From positions 186,001-250,000 of the forward strand of contig OZ025844.1 of the NCBI GenBank assembly GCA_964019425.1: 64,000 nucleotides of DNA. The letters run 5' to 3'. A program made the translations under genes and the position numbers. The notes beneath the pieces are model-generated. The model saw only the letters and a list, made by a program, of their open reading frames with translations. It did not search any database and was not told the DNA's origin. Below are positions 19,330 to 30,260 of this stretch, one piece after another. How positions within the stretch are numbered: position 1 is the stretch's first letter; the number at the start of each line of letters is the position of its first letter. This stretch comes from Flectonema sp. DT1601 (taxonomy: Eukaryota; Euglenozoa; Diplonemea; Diplonemida; Diplonemidae).

Positions 19330-22300
19330 TTAAAGTAACAAAACATACTGAGCAACATGAACCGCAATTTGAGGATCTGTCAACAACGGAACAGCAAAAT
19401 CGATTGAGGTCCTTCGTAAAACATAACCACTTCCGACAGTTTTAGTGTTCGCTGAACGCAACTGCCAGTCCAAAGTAGGATCTCTGAGATTAACAACAAG
19501 ATGAATCTTTCCATTCTTAATTAATCCTTCTACGTCAGGCGTATTCGATGCCGAAATTCCCTTTTTTTGAAGGAAGGTAAACGTGTCTCTGTCAGCAATT
19601 ACTTCAAACCCCGCATCAGTCATGATTTTCATACTATCTTCATAGAACACGCGTAGTTCTTCTGTGTCTATTGAGATGTAAATGGTTGTTTTTGGTGGCT
19701 TAAAACCACTACATATCATCGCTTTTAAAAATACCTCATTGAAATCAGTTCCATAGCAGCCGACTTCACCGGTTGAAGACATTTCCACTCCGAGGATAGG
19801 ATCAGCTCCAGAAAGTCTTAAGAAAGAGAACATTGGTGCTTTGATTCCAATGTGATTAATCACAGAGGGTTCGATTGACTTGATTTGTTTAGATCCGTTA
19901 GGAAGGTTTCTTGTAAGGACTTCAACCATTTTAGAGCAGAAGTCAGTTCCGGTAGTTTTTGAAACAAACGGAACTGAGCGACTGCATCGAACGTTAGCTT
20001 CGATGACTTTTAGACTTCCATTTGGAAGTAACAGGAACTGACTGTTCATGGGACCGTTTATCTTTAACATCTTCGCAATACGAGTTACAATAGAGAGAAC
20101 TTCAGACTCCTTCTCTTTCGATAGTCGAGATGGCAGAACCATCGTTGCGTCTCCGCTGTGAACTCCAGCGTTCTCTAAATGCTGTGATATGGCGTGGCAT
20201 AGAATACGTCCATCCATTGCAACGATGTCCACATCAAGTTCTATTGAATTAGTGTAATACTTTGATATTACTACAGGGTGATCTTTACTAACTGAAGCAG
20301 CTTGTTGAAGTAGTTGTTGTAAATCTTCTTCAATCCAAACAACATTCATAGCAGATCCAGAAAGGACATAGGACGGTCTGATGAGAACAGGAAAACCAAC
20401 TTTTCGACAGAAAGCTGTCGCAGATTCGATGTCACTTTCTGAACTCCATTCTGGTTGATCGATGTCGTTCTTGTCGCAGAGGTCGCTGAACTTCTCACGA
20501 TCTTCAGCGTGATCAATATCAACAGGAGAAGTTCCTAAAATAGGAACATTTGATTCATAAAGTTGATTTGATAAGTTCTGTGCTGTCTGTCCTCCAACTG
20601 AAATTACTACTCCGTGTGGAGACTCAAAATCTGTGACATCCAACACCCTCTCGAGAGACAATTCATCGAAGTACAGCCTGCCACTCTCATCGTAATCAGT
20701 TGATACAGTCTCAGGGTTACTGTTTATCATTGCTGTAGAAAATCCCATTTTTGATAAATTCCTGAGACACATTACCGCACAGTAGTCAAATTCGACACTG
20801 CTTCCGATCCTATAGACTCCACCTCCAAGGACTAAAACAGGTTTTTGTTCAACTTTGAGATCATGAAATGACGCATTGTATGTAAAATACAAATAGTTAG
20901 CATTGCTGTCAGCAGGGAATTCACCCGCAACGGTGTCAATTTGTTTCACAAATGGTGTGACGTTGAGTTTTTTTCGATGTTTTCTAACGAGTTCTTCGGT
21001 TGCAGTTCCCCCGATGAGTTCGGCTATTCTGAAGTCTGAGAAACCAAGCGCCTTCAGTTCATGAAGAGTGTGCCTTGGTATACTTCTTAGATTACTGCTA
21101 TATTCTTCTTTGATGTAGCTGCCAAGTGTTATTATGTCCTTTACTTTTTCTAAGAACCAGCAGTCAATTTTTGACCAAGAATGAATTTGTGAGACAGTGA
21201 TACCAAGTTGAAGAGCTTTAGCAATGTGAAATACACGTTTTGGAGTCGGATTCGATATAAAGTTTTTCAACTGATCGATGTCGTCAGTTATGTTGTTGGT
21301 GTCGTCAAATCCGCTGTATGAAGTGTCAGACATTCGGATGGCTTTTTGAAACACTTCTTGAAATGATCTACCAATAGCCATGACTTCTCCAACACTTTTC
21401 ATCACCGATCCAATATTATGACTCACCATATTAAATTTACTGAGATCCCATCTTGGAACTTTAACAACCACATAGTCGAGTGAAGGTTCAAAGCAAGCAG
21501 TAGTACCCTTAGTAACTGAATTGATTATATCAGGTAGTTCAATACCGAGTGCTAGTTTAGCAGCGACTGCCGCTAGAGGGTATCCAGTTGCCTTGGAAGC
21601 TAAAGCTGACGATCGACTTAGTCGGGCATTAACTTCGATAACAATGTACTCCATGGACTCTGGGTCAAGGCCGTACTGGACGTTGCATTCACCTATTATT
21701 CCTAAGGTGCGAATGATATTTATTGAAGCAGATCGTAGCATGTGATACTCATCGTTTGTTAATGTCTGTGATGGAGCTACGACAATACTTTCACCGGTGT
21801 GAACACCCATCGGATCGAAGTTCTCCATGTTACAAACAGTAATGCAATTGTCTCGTATGTCTCTAACGACTTCGTATTCTATTTCTTTCCATCCTTTGAC
21901 ACTTCTTTCAACAAGGACTTGAGGTGAACTTGCTAATGCTTTTTCTACTACCGTGCAAAGAGAATCTTTATCGTTAACAATTCCTGAACCTAGTCCTCCC
22001 AGTGCGAATGCACATCTAATCATAACTGGGTATCCAATGATGTCAGCTGCTTTTACTGCTTCTTCTAAAGATGAAACAGCACGTGATGGTGCTAACTTTT
22101 CGTTTATCTGTTTTAATGTTTCAGCAAAGAGCTCTCTATCTTCGGTTATTTCAATCGCACGAGTAGATGTTCCTAGAACTCTGACTCCGTGTTTTTTTAA
22201 AATCTTTTCTTTTTGGAGTTGAAGTCCACAGTTTAAAGCAGTCTGACCTCCAAAACCTAAAAGTATACCATCAGGTTTCTCTTTTATAATTACCTTTTCT

Positions 22301-24717
22301 ACTTCAGTTACATTGATCGGAGTACTGTATATGTGATCTGCCAATCCCTCAGCAGTTTGTACAGTTGCGATGTTGGGGTTTATAAGTACCGTCTCTACTC
22401 CTTCTTCTTTTAAACTTTTTATGCATTGAGAGCCAGAATAGTCGAATTCACCTGCTTGACCGATAGTGATACCACCAGCACCGAGAATTAGAACTTTTTT
22501 TGGTTTGTTTTTTATGTAGTCTTCGATTTTGTATTCTCTAACTGAATCAATGTAGTCTTTGAACAGATACTCTGAATCGTTTGGTCCACATCTGGCTTCT
22601 GGATGAAATTGAACACTAAAAAAAGGTTTCGTTTTATGACGAAGTCCTTCATTACTTTTATCATTCGCATTGGTGAAGAATACTTCCCAGTCTTCTGGAA
22701 CTGATTCATTGTCGATAGCATAGCCGTGGTTTTGGGTTGTGATGATGCATTTTTTCGTCTTATGATTTATACATGGCTGGTTTTGACCTCTGTTACCATA
22801 CTTTAACTTGTATGATTTACAACCAGCTGCCAATCCCATAATTAAGTTTCCCATGCAGATCCCAAAGACCGGCTTATCACCTTTCAAAGCCCATTTAATA
22901 CTTTCAATCGTTGGAGATAGGAGAGATGGATCTCCCGGACCGTTGCTGATGAATAAACCGTCGTAGTCTTCTTGGGTTATGTCATGGTTCCACGGAACTA
23001 TTTTTAATGTGACGTTGTGTTTTAAGAACAGTCTTATAGTGTTTAGTTTAATCCCCATATCAATACACAATACAGTGAGATCCCCATTGCCGTATACTAC
23101 TGGTTTTTTAATTGAGACTTCCGCGGTAAGAGATCTAAGATTCGGGTCTGAAAAGGGAACGTCATAATTGGAAGTAATCTTACCGAGAGTGGAACCGCTT
23201 TCTCTTATTTGTTTAACCAGAGATCGAGTGTCAACCATCATCACTGCAGGTATGTTTTGAGATTTCAACCACTTAGAAAGTGAAGCCTGAGCATTCCAAT
23301 GACTAGGCTCTTCACAGTATTCCGACACAACTAAACCAGCTGCATGGATCACTCCACCAAATGATTCAAAGTGTTCAACAAGACCATAAGAATCAGTAGT
23401 CATAGGAGGAATACCATAATTACCAATCATTGGATAAGTCAACACTAATATCTGTCCTCTGTATGAAGGATCGGTTAAGCTTTCAGTATATCCAACCATA
23501 CCTGTTGTAAATACCACTTCTCCAGATACCGATATCGGTTGACCGAATGAACGACCTTCAAATGAAGTTCCATCACTCAAAGTTAACGTCGCCGATGGCC
23601 AACGTGTCGGAGCTTTTGGAGAATGTTTTGTTAAAATAGCATGATGAGCTGCTAGCCTTGATGAGTGTATCTTTAGAAACCCTTCTACATCACTCGGATT
23701 GAAGGTTGGGTCTGATTCAAGGGGACTACACAAAGACTCTCTAGAAAGTGGAAATACGACAGACTCGTAAATCCTCACTGCAACAATACCATCGATATAC
23801 TCTTGAGACTTGTTAATAGCTGCGGTGATGAAATCCATTTCTGGAGAAAACCGACAACCGCCTTTAACGAGTGCAGTGAACTTTGGCTTTAACATATCTC
23901 TCAACCTACGAACCTCTCTATCCATTACCAGACCTTCAATGTCTGCGTGTGCCATGGTTAGTATCGTATGCCCAGGTGTGGCAACTAACACCTGTTCTTT
24001 GAGACCTAACTCTGTGTCGGTGATACGATCAATGATACCGACAGAGTGCTTCTTACCAATTTTATTTAAATATGAGAAAAGTTCCTTCGGGTTTGTATAG
24101 GTTTCTTCACCACATGAAACCCTCACTGGAATCCCATCTTTGAATTCGATAACGAGAGTGTCGGGAGAGTGTTTTTCTGGAGAAGACTCAACGTATTGTT
24201 GCACATCCAAGTCGGTAACGTAGCTCTGCGGTGGGAATGTGCAGTCAGGTTTGTCAAATCCTTGAAGAGTCGATTTATAGTATCGGAGAAATTCTTCATC
24301 TCTCCAAGGAGCAATAACCTTAATCTGAGGACATAACGCGTAGTACACTAATTCAAAATGAATTTGAGTATCACCGACTGTTGCATGTGCCACTACTGAG
24401 AGCTGTTCCCTCTGAGCTACCTTCATCTGCACTCTTGCGATACAAGGAGAGCTTAAAGGGACACCAGTAGTACACTTTGCTTGAATTGCTGTGTAGACGA
24501 AATCTGTCACGAATTCAGTCTCTGCGTCTTCAATAATGACGTTGCTGCATCCTTTTGATTTTAGTTGTCGAGACTTCTGTTCGAAATCACCACCTTGACC
24601 GACGTTTACGATTAGAGCTGTGACGTCGAAGCCCATTTCTATCATCCATTCAGCGACAACCTCATCAGACTTACCATGTGTAACACATAGTAGTACCTTT
24701 TGGGATTCACCACCCAT
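19330..24717 (-). CDS. Fusion: argininosuccinate-synthase-like pseudoenzyme + glutamine-dependent carbamoyl phosphate synthetase
   Basis: One uninterrupted exon, 1795 residues. Residues about 1-370 follow argininosuccinate synthase end to end (SPCIARVQ, IKVIAPWR, MDREVRRL kept), but the ATP-pyrophosphatase loop (SGGLDTS) reads THGKSDE near residues 13-19, HGATGKGNDQ is reduced to HATVGDTQ, and the SYEAGILE segment is gone, so catalysis is unlikely. Residues about 374-735 are the CPSase small subunit: glutaminase Cys621 (GICMGN), His705 and Glu707 (QFHPEA) are all present. Residues about 740-1710 are two ATP-grasp halves (ILGAGGITIGQAGEFDYSG; VLGGGVYRIGSSVEFDYC) with the linker between them. 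Residues about 1714-1795 are an MGS-like regulatory domain. It should make carbamoyl phosphate from glutamine, bicarbonate and ATP for pyrimidines or citrulline. No dihydroorotase or aspartate transcarbamoylase domain follows, unlike CAD. ATG 24717 has an AAAAACAATGG context. Confidence 0.95.
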   Translation of the reverse strand: MGGESQKVLLCVTHGKSDEVVAEWMIEMGFDVTALIVNVGQGGDFEQKSRQLKSKGCSNVIIEDAETEFVTDFVYTAIQAKCTTGVPLSSPCIARVQMKVAQREQLSVVAHATVGDTQIHFELVYYALCPQIKVIAPWRDEEFLRYYKSTLQGFDKPDCTFPPQSYVTDLDVQQYVESSPEKHSPDTLVIEFKDGIPVRVSCGEETYTNPKELFSYLNKIGKKHSVGIIDRITDTELGLKEQVLVATPGHTILTMAHADIEGLVMDREVRRLRDMLKPKFTALVKGGCRFSPEMDFITAAINKSQEYIDGIVAVRIYESVVFPLSRESLCSPLESDPTFNPSDVEGFLKIHSSRLAAHHAILTKHSPKAPTRWPSATLTLSDGTSFEGRSFGQPISVSGEVVFTTGMVGYTESLTDPSYRGQILVLTYPMIGNYGIPPMTTDSYGLVEHFESFGGVIHAAGLVVSEYCEEPSHWNAQASLSKWLKSQNIPAVMMVDTRSLVKQIRESGSTLGKITSNYDVPFSDPNLRSLTAEVSIKKPVVYGNGDLTVLCIDMGIKLNTIRLFLKHNVTLKIVPWNHDITQEDYDGLFISNGPGDPSLLSPTIESIKWALKGDKPVFGICMGNLIMGLAAGCKSYKLKYGNRGQNQPCINHKTKKCIITTQNHGYAIDNESVPEDWEVFFTNANDKSNEGLRHKTKPFFSVQFHPEARCGPNDSEYLFKDYIDSVREYKIEDYIKNKPKKVLILGAGGITIGQAGEFDYSGSQCIKSLKEEGVETVLINPNIATVQTAEGLADHIYSTPINVTEVEKVIIKEKPDGILLGFGGQTALNCGLQLQKEKILKKHGVRVLGTSTRAIEITEDRELFAETLKQINEKLAPSRAVSSLEEAVKAADIIGYPVMIRCAFALGGLGSGIVNDKDSLCTVVEKALASSPQVLVERSVKGWKEIEYEVVRDIRDNCITVCNMENFDPMGVHTGESIVVAPSQTLTNDEYHMLRSASINIIRTLGIIGECNVQYGLDPESMEYIVIEVNARLSRSSALASKATGYPLAAVAAKLALGIELPDIINSVTKGTTACFEPSLDYVVVKVPRWDLSKFNMVSHNIGSVMKSVGEVMAIGRSFQEVFQKAIRMSDTSYSGFDDTNNITDDIDQLKNFISNPTPKRVFHIAKALQLGITVSQIHSWSKIDCWFLEKVKDIITLGSYIKEEYSSNLRSIPRHTLHELKALGFSDFRIAELIGGTATEELVRKHRKKLNVTPFVKQIDTVAGEFPADSNANYLYFTYNASFHDLKVEQKPVLVLGGGVYRIGSSVEFDYCAVMCLRNLSKMGFSTAMINSNPETVSTDYDESGRLYFDELSLERVLDVTDFESPHGVVISVGGQTAQNLSNQLYESNVPILGTSPVDIDHAEDREKFSDLCDKNDIDQPEWSSESDIESATAFCRKVGFPVLIRPSYVLSGSAMNVVWIEEDLQQLLQQAASVSKDHPVVISKYYTNSIELDVDIVAMDGRILCHAISQHLENAGVHSGDATMVLPSRLSKEKESEVLSIVTRIAKMLKINGPMNSQFLLLPNGSLKVIEANVRCSRSVPFVSKTTGTDFCSKMVEVLTRNLPNGSKQIKSIEPSVINHIGIKAPMFSFLRLSGADPILGVEMSSTGEVGCYGTDFNEVFLKAMICSGFKPPKTTIYISIDTEELRVFYEDSMKIMTDAGFEVIADRDTFTFLQKKGISASNTPDVEGLIKNGKIHLVVNLRDPTLDWQLRSANTKTVGSGYVLRRTSIDFAVPLLTDPQIAVHVAQYVLLL

Positions 24718-25677
24718 TGTTTTTATGTTTTCGTAAGCTTTGTAAGTTAGTGTGTGTGTGTAAAATAATAATTTTTTACAAAACAATAATAACAAACATA
24801 TATGTTGAACGAACCAGTGCTGTTTATCTAGTGCGGCGGGGATTTAAGATACAAAAGGTGGACATAAAACTGGGTTCCGTCCACACGAAATTGCATACTT
24901 CAAATAAACTACCAGAGAAAGAAATGCTGACCCGGACCAGCACTACAGGTTGAGCATCCCATACCCTGCAGGTCGTTACAGCTCGAAAGGGGGTAATTTG
25001 ATACTAGGGGGGTGAATAATAGTTTACCGCATTAAACAAACAGACAAAAGACATTTGTTGTATTTAACAAAAAAAATTGGCATCATTACCTCGAAAAAGT
25101 AAGGAGTTAGTAGTGGAATTAAAAAGAGAGGAATAAAGTAAGCAACTAAGGTTAGGGTATTATTCCAAAAAAAAAAAGCCCTTCAAGTGTTTTAATCAAC
25201 AAGAGATCAGACTTTTTCGAAATAATAAAAAAAAAGTTGCCTTCAACGAAATAACATTTTGTTTAATGTCATATTTTTGAACAGCTATATTATAGAATTT
25301 TTTTTTTTTTCTTTTTTTTTTTTTTTTCAGTAAATCGAATATGGTTTTTTTTTTTTTTTTTTTTTTTAAAATTACTCCGTTTTTCACTTTTCAGTGCGTC
25401 ATGTTGAAGTTGAAAAAAAAAAAAAAAAAATTATCCACTTCCATGACAACAACAAAAAAAAAAAAAAAGATAAAGAAGACAAAAACGGGTACAAAATGCG
25501 AACTACTGTTCATTGATAATAGAACAAAAAATATTGAGTGAAACGATAAATCGCATAAATAATAAGTTATCAAAAGACGAAACACAGAAGATTGCTACTT
25601 CCCCTTTGTTTGATTTCACTAAGCTAGCTAGTAGTGAAAGATCGGATGGCAATGGGGATGCTTTATGAGTTTTCAGA
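24718..25677. other. Intergenic, 960 bases, homopolymer-rich
   Basis: Long T runs at 25300-25326 and 25344-25367 and A runs at 25414-25430 and 25454-25467 give only artefactual Phe/Lys frames. A TCCGTCCACACG motif (24869) recurs as TCTGTCCACACG at 33597. Confidence 0.5.
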
Positions 25678-26628
25678 CTACTCGACTATACCACAATCAG
25701 GATTCCAGACAGGAAGTGTGAATGATTCCTCAATAAGAAGTGGTGGCATATCATCATCATCTACGAAAGTGTAATCACACCTTGGTGATGGAGTCAGTGG
25801 AGGAGTACTAATTGGTGTGATGCAAGCACTTGATGTGACTGAGGTATCATAAGCCTGTCTTTCAACTGCCCTCATCGTAGGAGTCTCAAAAGTGTTTTTC
25901 CACCACGATCTGCACACATGCAAATTTCCACATGATTTTCCAAATTTGCATCGTCCAGTAATATGTGGTTTGCAAATATCACTCACTTTGTAGAGAAGTC
26001 CTTTACGAAGCCTGTTAGTGGCTTCGTTGCTCGCTAATAAATTAGTCGGAAGTACAATTACGATTCCACTATCAAGCACAAGTTTGGCTTCGTGGTTTGC
26101 TGTAAGCTGGTCGAACCTGTCTCCGTGCTGAGCACAACATGGAGTTCTGAGTCTTTTCATGTTAAGTGATTGGGTCTCTGTTTGCTTTACGTGAATCATG
26201 TCACAGTCACGATTTTCACAAGTTCCGGAAATAAATCTGGTGCAGAGTCTTCTTGGTGTAATCACTCCATGAGAAAAGGATTTCTTGTACTCGTCCAATC
26301 CTTTAGTTCTCAGCACTGCTGGAAATCTAACAGCGAATACCAACAATCGAGAATCTATCACATCGCATACTACGACTTCTGTTATGAAGTTTTCTTGCAT
26401 TTCGACGTGTCGTTCAATTCTTAACCTTGCGACTAAATCTCTGTCGACGTGGTAAGATTTACACTTCTTACCTTGACCACATCTTCCTTCGAGATATAAT
26501 CTACACAAACATGATCGGTGTCCTTTTCCTTTCAGTCCAGCAGTTGGCAAAATAGACTGAAAAGGAATGTCGTACACCACATCACCCTTTGCCATTGGGT
26601 CTTTAATTTGAATGAACGCGTTTTTCAT
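25678..26628 (-). CDS. CCCH zinc-finger protein, three fingers
   Basis: 316 residues from ATG 26628 (context CAAAAACAATG; an upstream in-frame Met at 26679 is less likely, by comparison with the paralogue at 30261). Finger 1 is [19 protein letters not shown] (C-x7-C-x5-C-x3-H), finger 2 [18 protein letters not shown] (C-x7-C-x4-C-x3-H), and finger 3 CKPHITGRCKFGKSCGNLH near residues 240-258, followed by VCRSWW. Fingers of this type usually bind single-stranded RNA and act in mRNA stability or processing. The C-terminus is Thr/Pro-rich, then acidic, ending LPVWNPDCG; the paralogue ends with a similar LPVWD motif, perhaps a docking site. Its 5' half and leader were copied almost unchanged into the chimeric gene at 2773-4257. 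Confidence 0.88.
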   Translation of the reverse strand: MKNAFIQIKDPMAKGDVVYDIPFQSILPTAGLKGKGHRSCLCRLYLEGRCGQGKKCKSYHVDRDLVARLRIERHVEMQENFITEVVVCDVIDSRLLVFAVRFPAVLRTKGLDEYKKSFSHGVITPRRLCTRFISGTCENRDCDMIHVKQTETQSLNMKRLRTPCCAQHGDRFDQLTANHEAKLVLDSGIVIVLPTNLLASNEATNRLRKGLLYKVSDICKPHITGRCKFGKSCGNLHVCRSWWKNTFETPTMRAVERQAYDTSVTSSACITPISTPPLTPSPRCDYTFVDDDDMPPLLIEESFTLPVWNPDCGIVE

Positions 26629-27297
26629 TGTTTTTGTTGTAAAAGGGTTGAAACTGATAATAAGTTGATCTATGAACACACTTCGCAGTCACATTTAATA
26701 TTTAAATATCTTTGTGTGTGTTATCCTAAATAAAAGAAAAGGTTGATTAAAACATTCAAAAAAACTAATACAGTTGAAATCTACAATCAAAAAAAAAAAA
26801 AAAAAAAAAAAGCAAGAAAATAAATGGTAAAGGAGATAGGTACCACATTCCAATTTAAAAATTATTATTATTACACCCTAGAGTGAATGGGTAGAGAGAA
26901 ACCGAGAGAGGAAAATGATATGAGAGGGAAGATATTTTGTAATTACGTCTTGTTGCATTTTTATTTTTTTTATTTTTTTAAATTTTCGAAAAAAATTAAT
27001 TTTTGTTTTTTTTTGCTCTTATTTATTTTTTTTTTTTCCCCGTTTTTTTTTCATTTATTTTAAAAGAAATGGAAGAAAAAGAAAAAAAAGATAATTTACG
27101 AATATTTTGCATTCCAAGAATTTAAGAGAGCTAATATATACGTAATGGAAATATTTCGTGATGGTTGGAAAGCATTACATTCGTTCTTTTTTTTCCTTTT
27201 TCTTTTTTCTTTCAAAAAAAATTTTTCCAAAAAAAACAATCAAACAAACAGTTAACCGAAGTCAATATTATAAACTGGAATCAGCGTTGGAGCAAAT

Positions 27298-27333
<36 letters not shown>

Positions 27334-27767
27334 TTCCCATAACATCGTCAGCGTCCACAGCATTGAGATTTGCCGCAGTCGTTTTTCGTTTTTCGCTTCA
27401 ATAAAGCGAATAACAAACGGAAAACGTAGTCGCAGAGTACGATGGGGGCATTTATGTGTCAGTGCCAAAGAAGTAAATAATAAAATTTAAAAAGACGAAG
27501 TAATTGCTAAAGGGAAAGGGGAATGAGAAAAGGACATGAAAAGCTGCCATTCAAACGTGAGTTTCAGAATCGCAACTTTCGTTTCCAAAGATGCTATTCG
27601 TTGGCACAGAGCCGCCAACTAAAAGAACAAACAGCACCAGGTGAAGGAAGGGACTTTACGCGTGCATTATCAGTCATCGCTAAAGGAAAAAAAAAAAAAA
27701 AAAGAAAAAAAATACAATTTCTTCATAAAACACAAAAAAATGAGATAACGATTTCTCAATTGGCTTT

Positions 27768-27920
27768 TATACAAAAAAAAATAGTAATATAACACTTGTT
27801 GGTGTTTTGTTTTGTGCACGAAGCCGTGAACCGACTTAACCTGATAAAACTAAAGGAGGTTTACGTGTGCTGCCCAACATTCTTTTTTTTCGCTCCCACA
27901 ATACTTAGTTTAATGCAAAA
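27768..27920. repeat. Dispersed repeat R2, copy
   Basis: Starts at a TATACAAAAAAAAATAGTA motif, continues ATATAACACTTGTTGGTG and GTGAACCGACTTAACCTGAT, then GGAGGTTTACGTGTGCTGC and CCAACATTC, and ends at CAATACTTAGTTTA. It matches 45930-46070 over its whole length. Confidence 0.8.
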
Positions 27921-27978
27921 AAAAAAAATACACACTAGGATTAAGTTAGGAAACAAATGTACATGTAGTTTTGATCGT

Positions 27979-28015
<37 letters not shown>

Positions 28016-30054
28016 CTTTCTCCAAAATAAGTATTCTCGTTCCTCATTAGAACGCGAACACAAAAGAAAAAAAGGGATAGATCAGGCTTGGTTAAGTCTG
28101 TGTATAGTAACACTAACTTCACCATTATGGTTGGGCAACCTTGATTAAAAAAAATCATCAAGATTGTGACAGACCAAGAAAATCACAGATACAATGTCTA
28201 GAAGGGAATTTTTAAAAAGAAAATTAAAAAAAAAAAAGAAGAAGCATTGAAGTGAACACCTCCATTTCCTTATGATTTCTTTTTTGTCTATTTTGTGTGT
28301 GTTTGAGCGCGTCGAACGACATTAAGAACCACAGTAAGAATATGGGTTTGATTATGCAAACAAACAGGTTGAAACAAAACCAATCTGACTAACCCCATTC
28401 AAAGCCATAATAAAATAAAAATATATAAAATACGCACTTTACAGCAAGGTATGCGTGAAAAGTGCGCGCAGACGGTTGGGTGCAAGAAAACTAAAGCTCG
28501 GTTCAAACAATTTTCACACAAAATTTTAAAAAAAGAAAACAAAAAAAGGATGCCATACCGACACAGAGCTAAGCGGTTAATCTTTTTGAGAATCACTTCA
28601 TATTAATTTTTTAGTCTAATCAATAGCGCAACACTAGAACTTTATTAACGTAGTCCCGAGTGCTTTTTTTTTTTTTTTTCGTTTTTCTTTTTTTTTTTTC
28701 TCCCTGATGTCCGCAAATTAGCCTTATAGCCAGCTAGTCTCGGGGGAGCAATCCACTCGTTGTAATAATTGATTTTAAAAAAGGGGAATTTTTTTTTTTT
28801 TTTTTTTTTTTCATTCTTTTTTTTTTTTTTCCACTTCGTATTTCAACAAGGAGGGTTTCAACATAACTCGGGCTAAAAAAACACCACAACTATCGTGCCT
28901 TATTGGTAAATAGCTACATGCAACCACAGCTGATTGAGCAACAGTAACAAATACGGTAAATCAGAATAGCGGTGGGTGTATTTTTGTGGTGCTAGCTTCG
29001 CAAGTTGAAAGAGAAATTCGAGTGCCGTTATCGAGTGTCATGAGATCTGAGCCTGCTCAGAGGTAAAATGCGAATTTATAAATAAAATTGTGAGAAAGGA
29101 ATTTTTTTTTTTTTTTTTTTTTCGTTCACAACTTTTTCTTTTTTTTAAAATCCTCTCGGATTTAAAAAAACAAGTCGGACAAAAAAAAATAATTTTGAGA
29201 GAGAAAAAAAAACAGCGCTATTCATATTTTCAACCTTGCAAAATGAAAACCAATATAAAAACTAAAGATTGTCTGAAACTATTTTTTCTTTTTTTTCTTG
29301 CAAGTGGCACTGTTGATTGTCTTTTTTTTTTTTTTTTTTTTTTTTTCCTTTTTTTTTTTTTGTAACCAACACATGTATTGGATCCAGAACCGCTTCCTCC
29401 CCTTGGAATTCGTTTGTGTTCGCAATGTCACAACGAGTAGATACCACAAAGAGGAACGGGCAACAAAATTAAAATAAATGCATTGGCTAACGTCGGTGTA
29501 AAAAAGTCACCAGACCATATTTTAAAACTTAAAAAAATATTCAAAAAAAATAAAAATGCCTTTTAAATTAATAATGGGCACCACGACCGACGAATCACAT
29601 TCTCCAACTCATTTTTTTACTTTTCCGCTCATTATTGTATTCTGTTATACATAGCACACTGAAAACGTTGAATCAACTTATAAGAAAAAACGATAGCGTA
29701 CCTTCAGCCAAAGGCTGAAAAAGCATTTCCAAAGGCACAACAAAGACGAATTAATCGGAGATGTCAAGCTTTGAAGAATTGTGACGTGATCATGATTTTT
29801 TTTTCCTAAGAGAAGAATCGCCCACGACTATCAGAGCCGCAGAAGAAAGAAAAAAAAGAGACAAACAGCATCTTATGCGTTTGAGTAATGTTGCGGGCGA
29901 TCTAAAAAAAATATAATTAAATTTCTGTTTGTTTTTTTTTGTGTTTTTTCCTCACATTTTACCGTTTTTTTTTTTTTTTAAATTTTTTTTTTTTTTTTTG
30001 TGGCTAGATTCAAATCATCGCCAAAAGTTACCATAGGAATAGAAAAATAACAAA

Positions 30055-30082
30055 AAAATGAAATGAAATGAAATGAAATGAA
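30055..30082. repeat. (GAAAT)n microsatellite
   Basis: About five tandem copies of a GAAAT pentamer. Confidence 0.85.
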
Positions 30083-30260
30083 AAAAAACTAGGTAGTGGA
30101 ACAAAGGATTTTGGAAAACAAAAATTGTTTTTTTTTTTTTTTTTATTCTCTTTTTTGATTTTCCTTCGCCGAGCACTTCTGCTAGAAAATCGTTTTAAGG
30201 AATTCCTGCAGAGTCGATGTCCATTGAAAAAAAAACCAAAAAAAAAATGAGATGTCTGTT

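Larger units (their letters stand above)
26629..30260. other. 3.6-kb gene-free region
   Basis: Very rich in homopolymers, including about 36 consecutive T at 27980-28015. Contains repeat R2 (27768-27920) and a (GAAAT)n microsatellite (about 30055-30082). The first 85 bases are the CCCH leader duplicated at 4258-4340. No supported gene. Confidence 0.55.
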
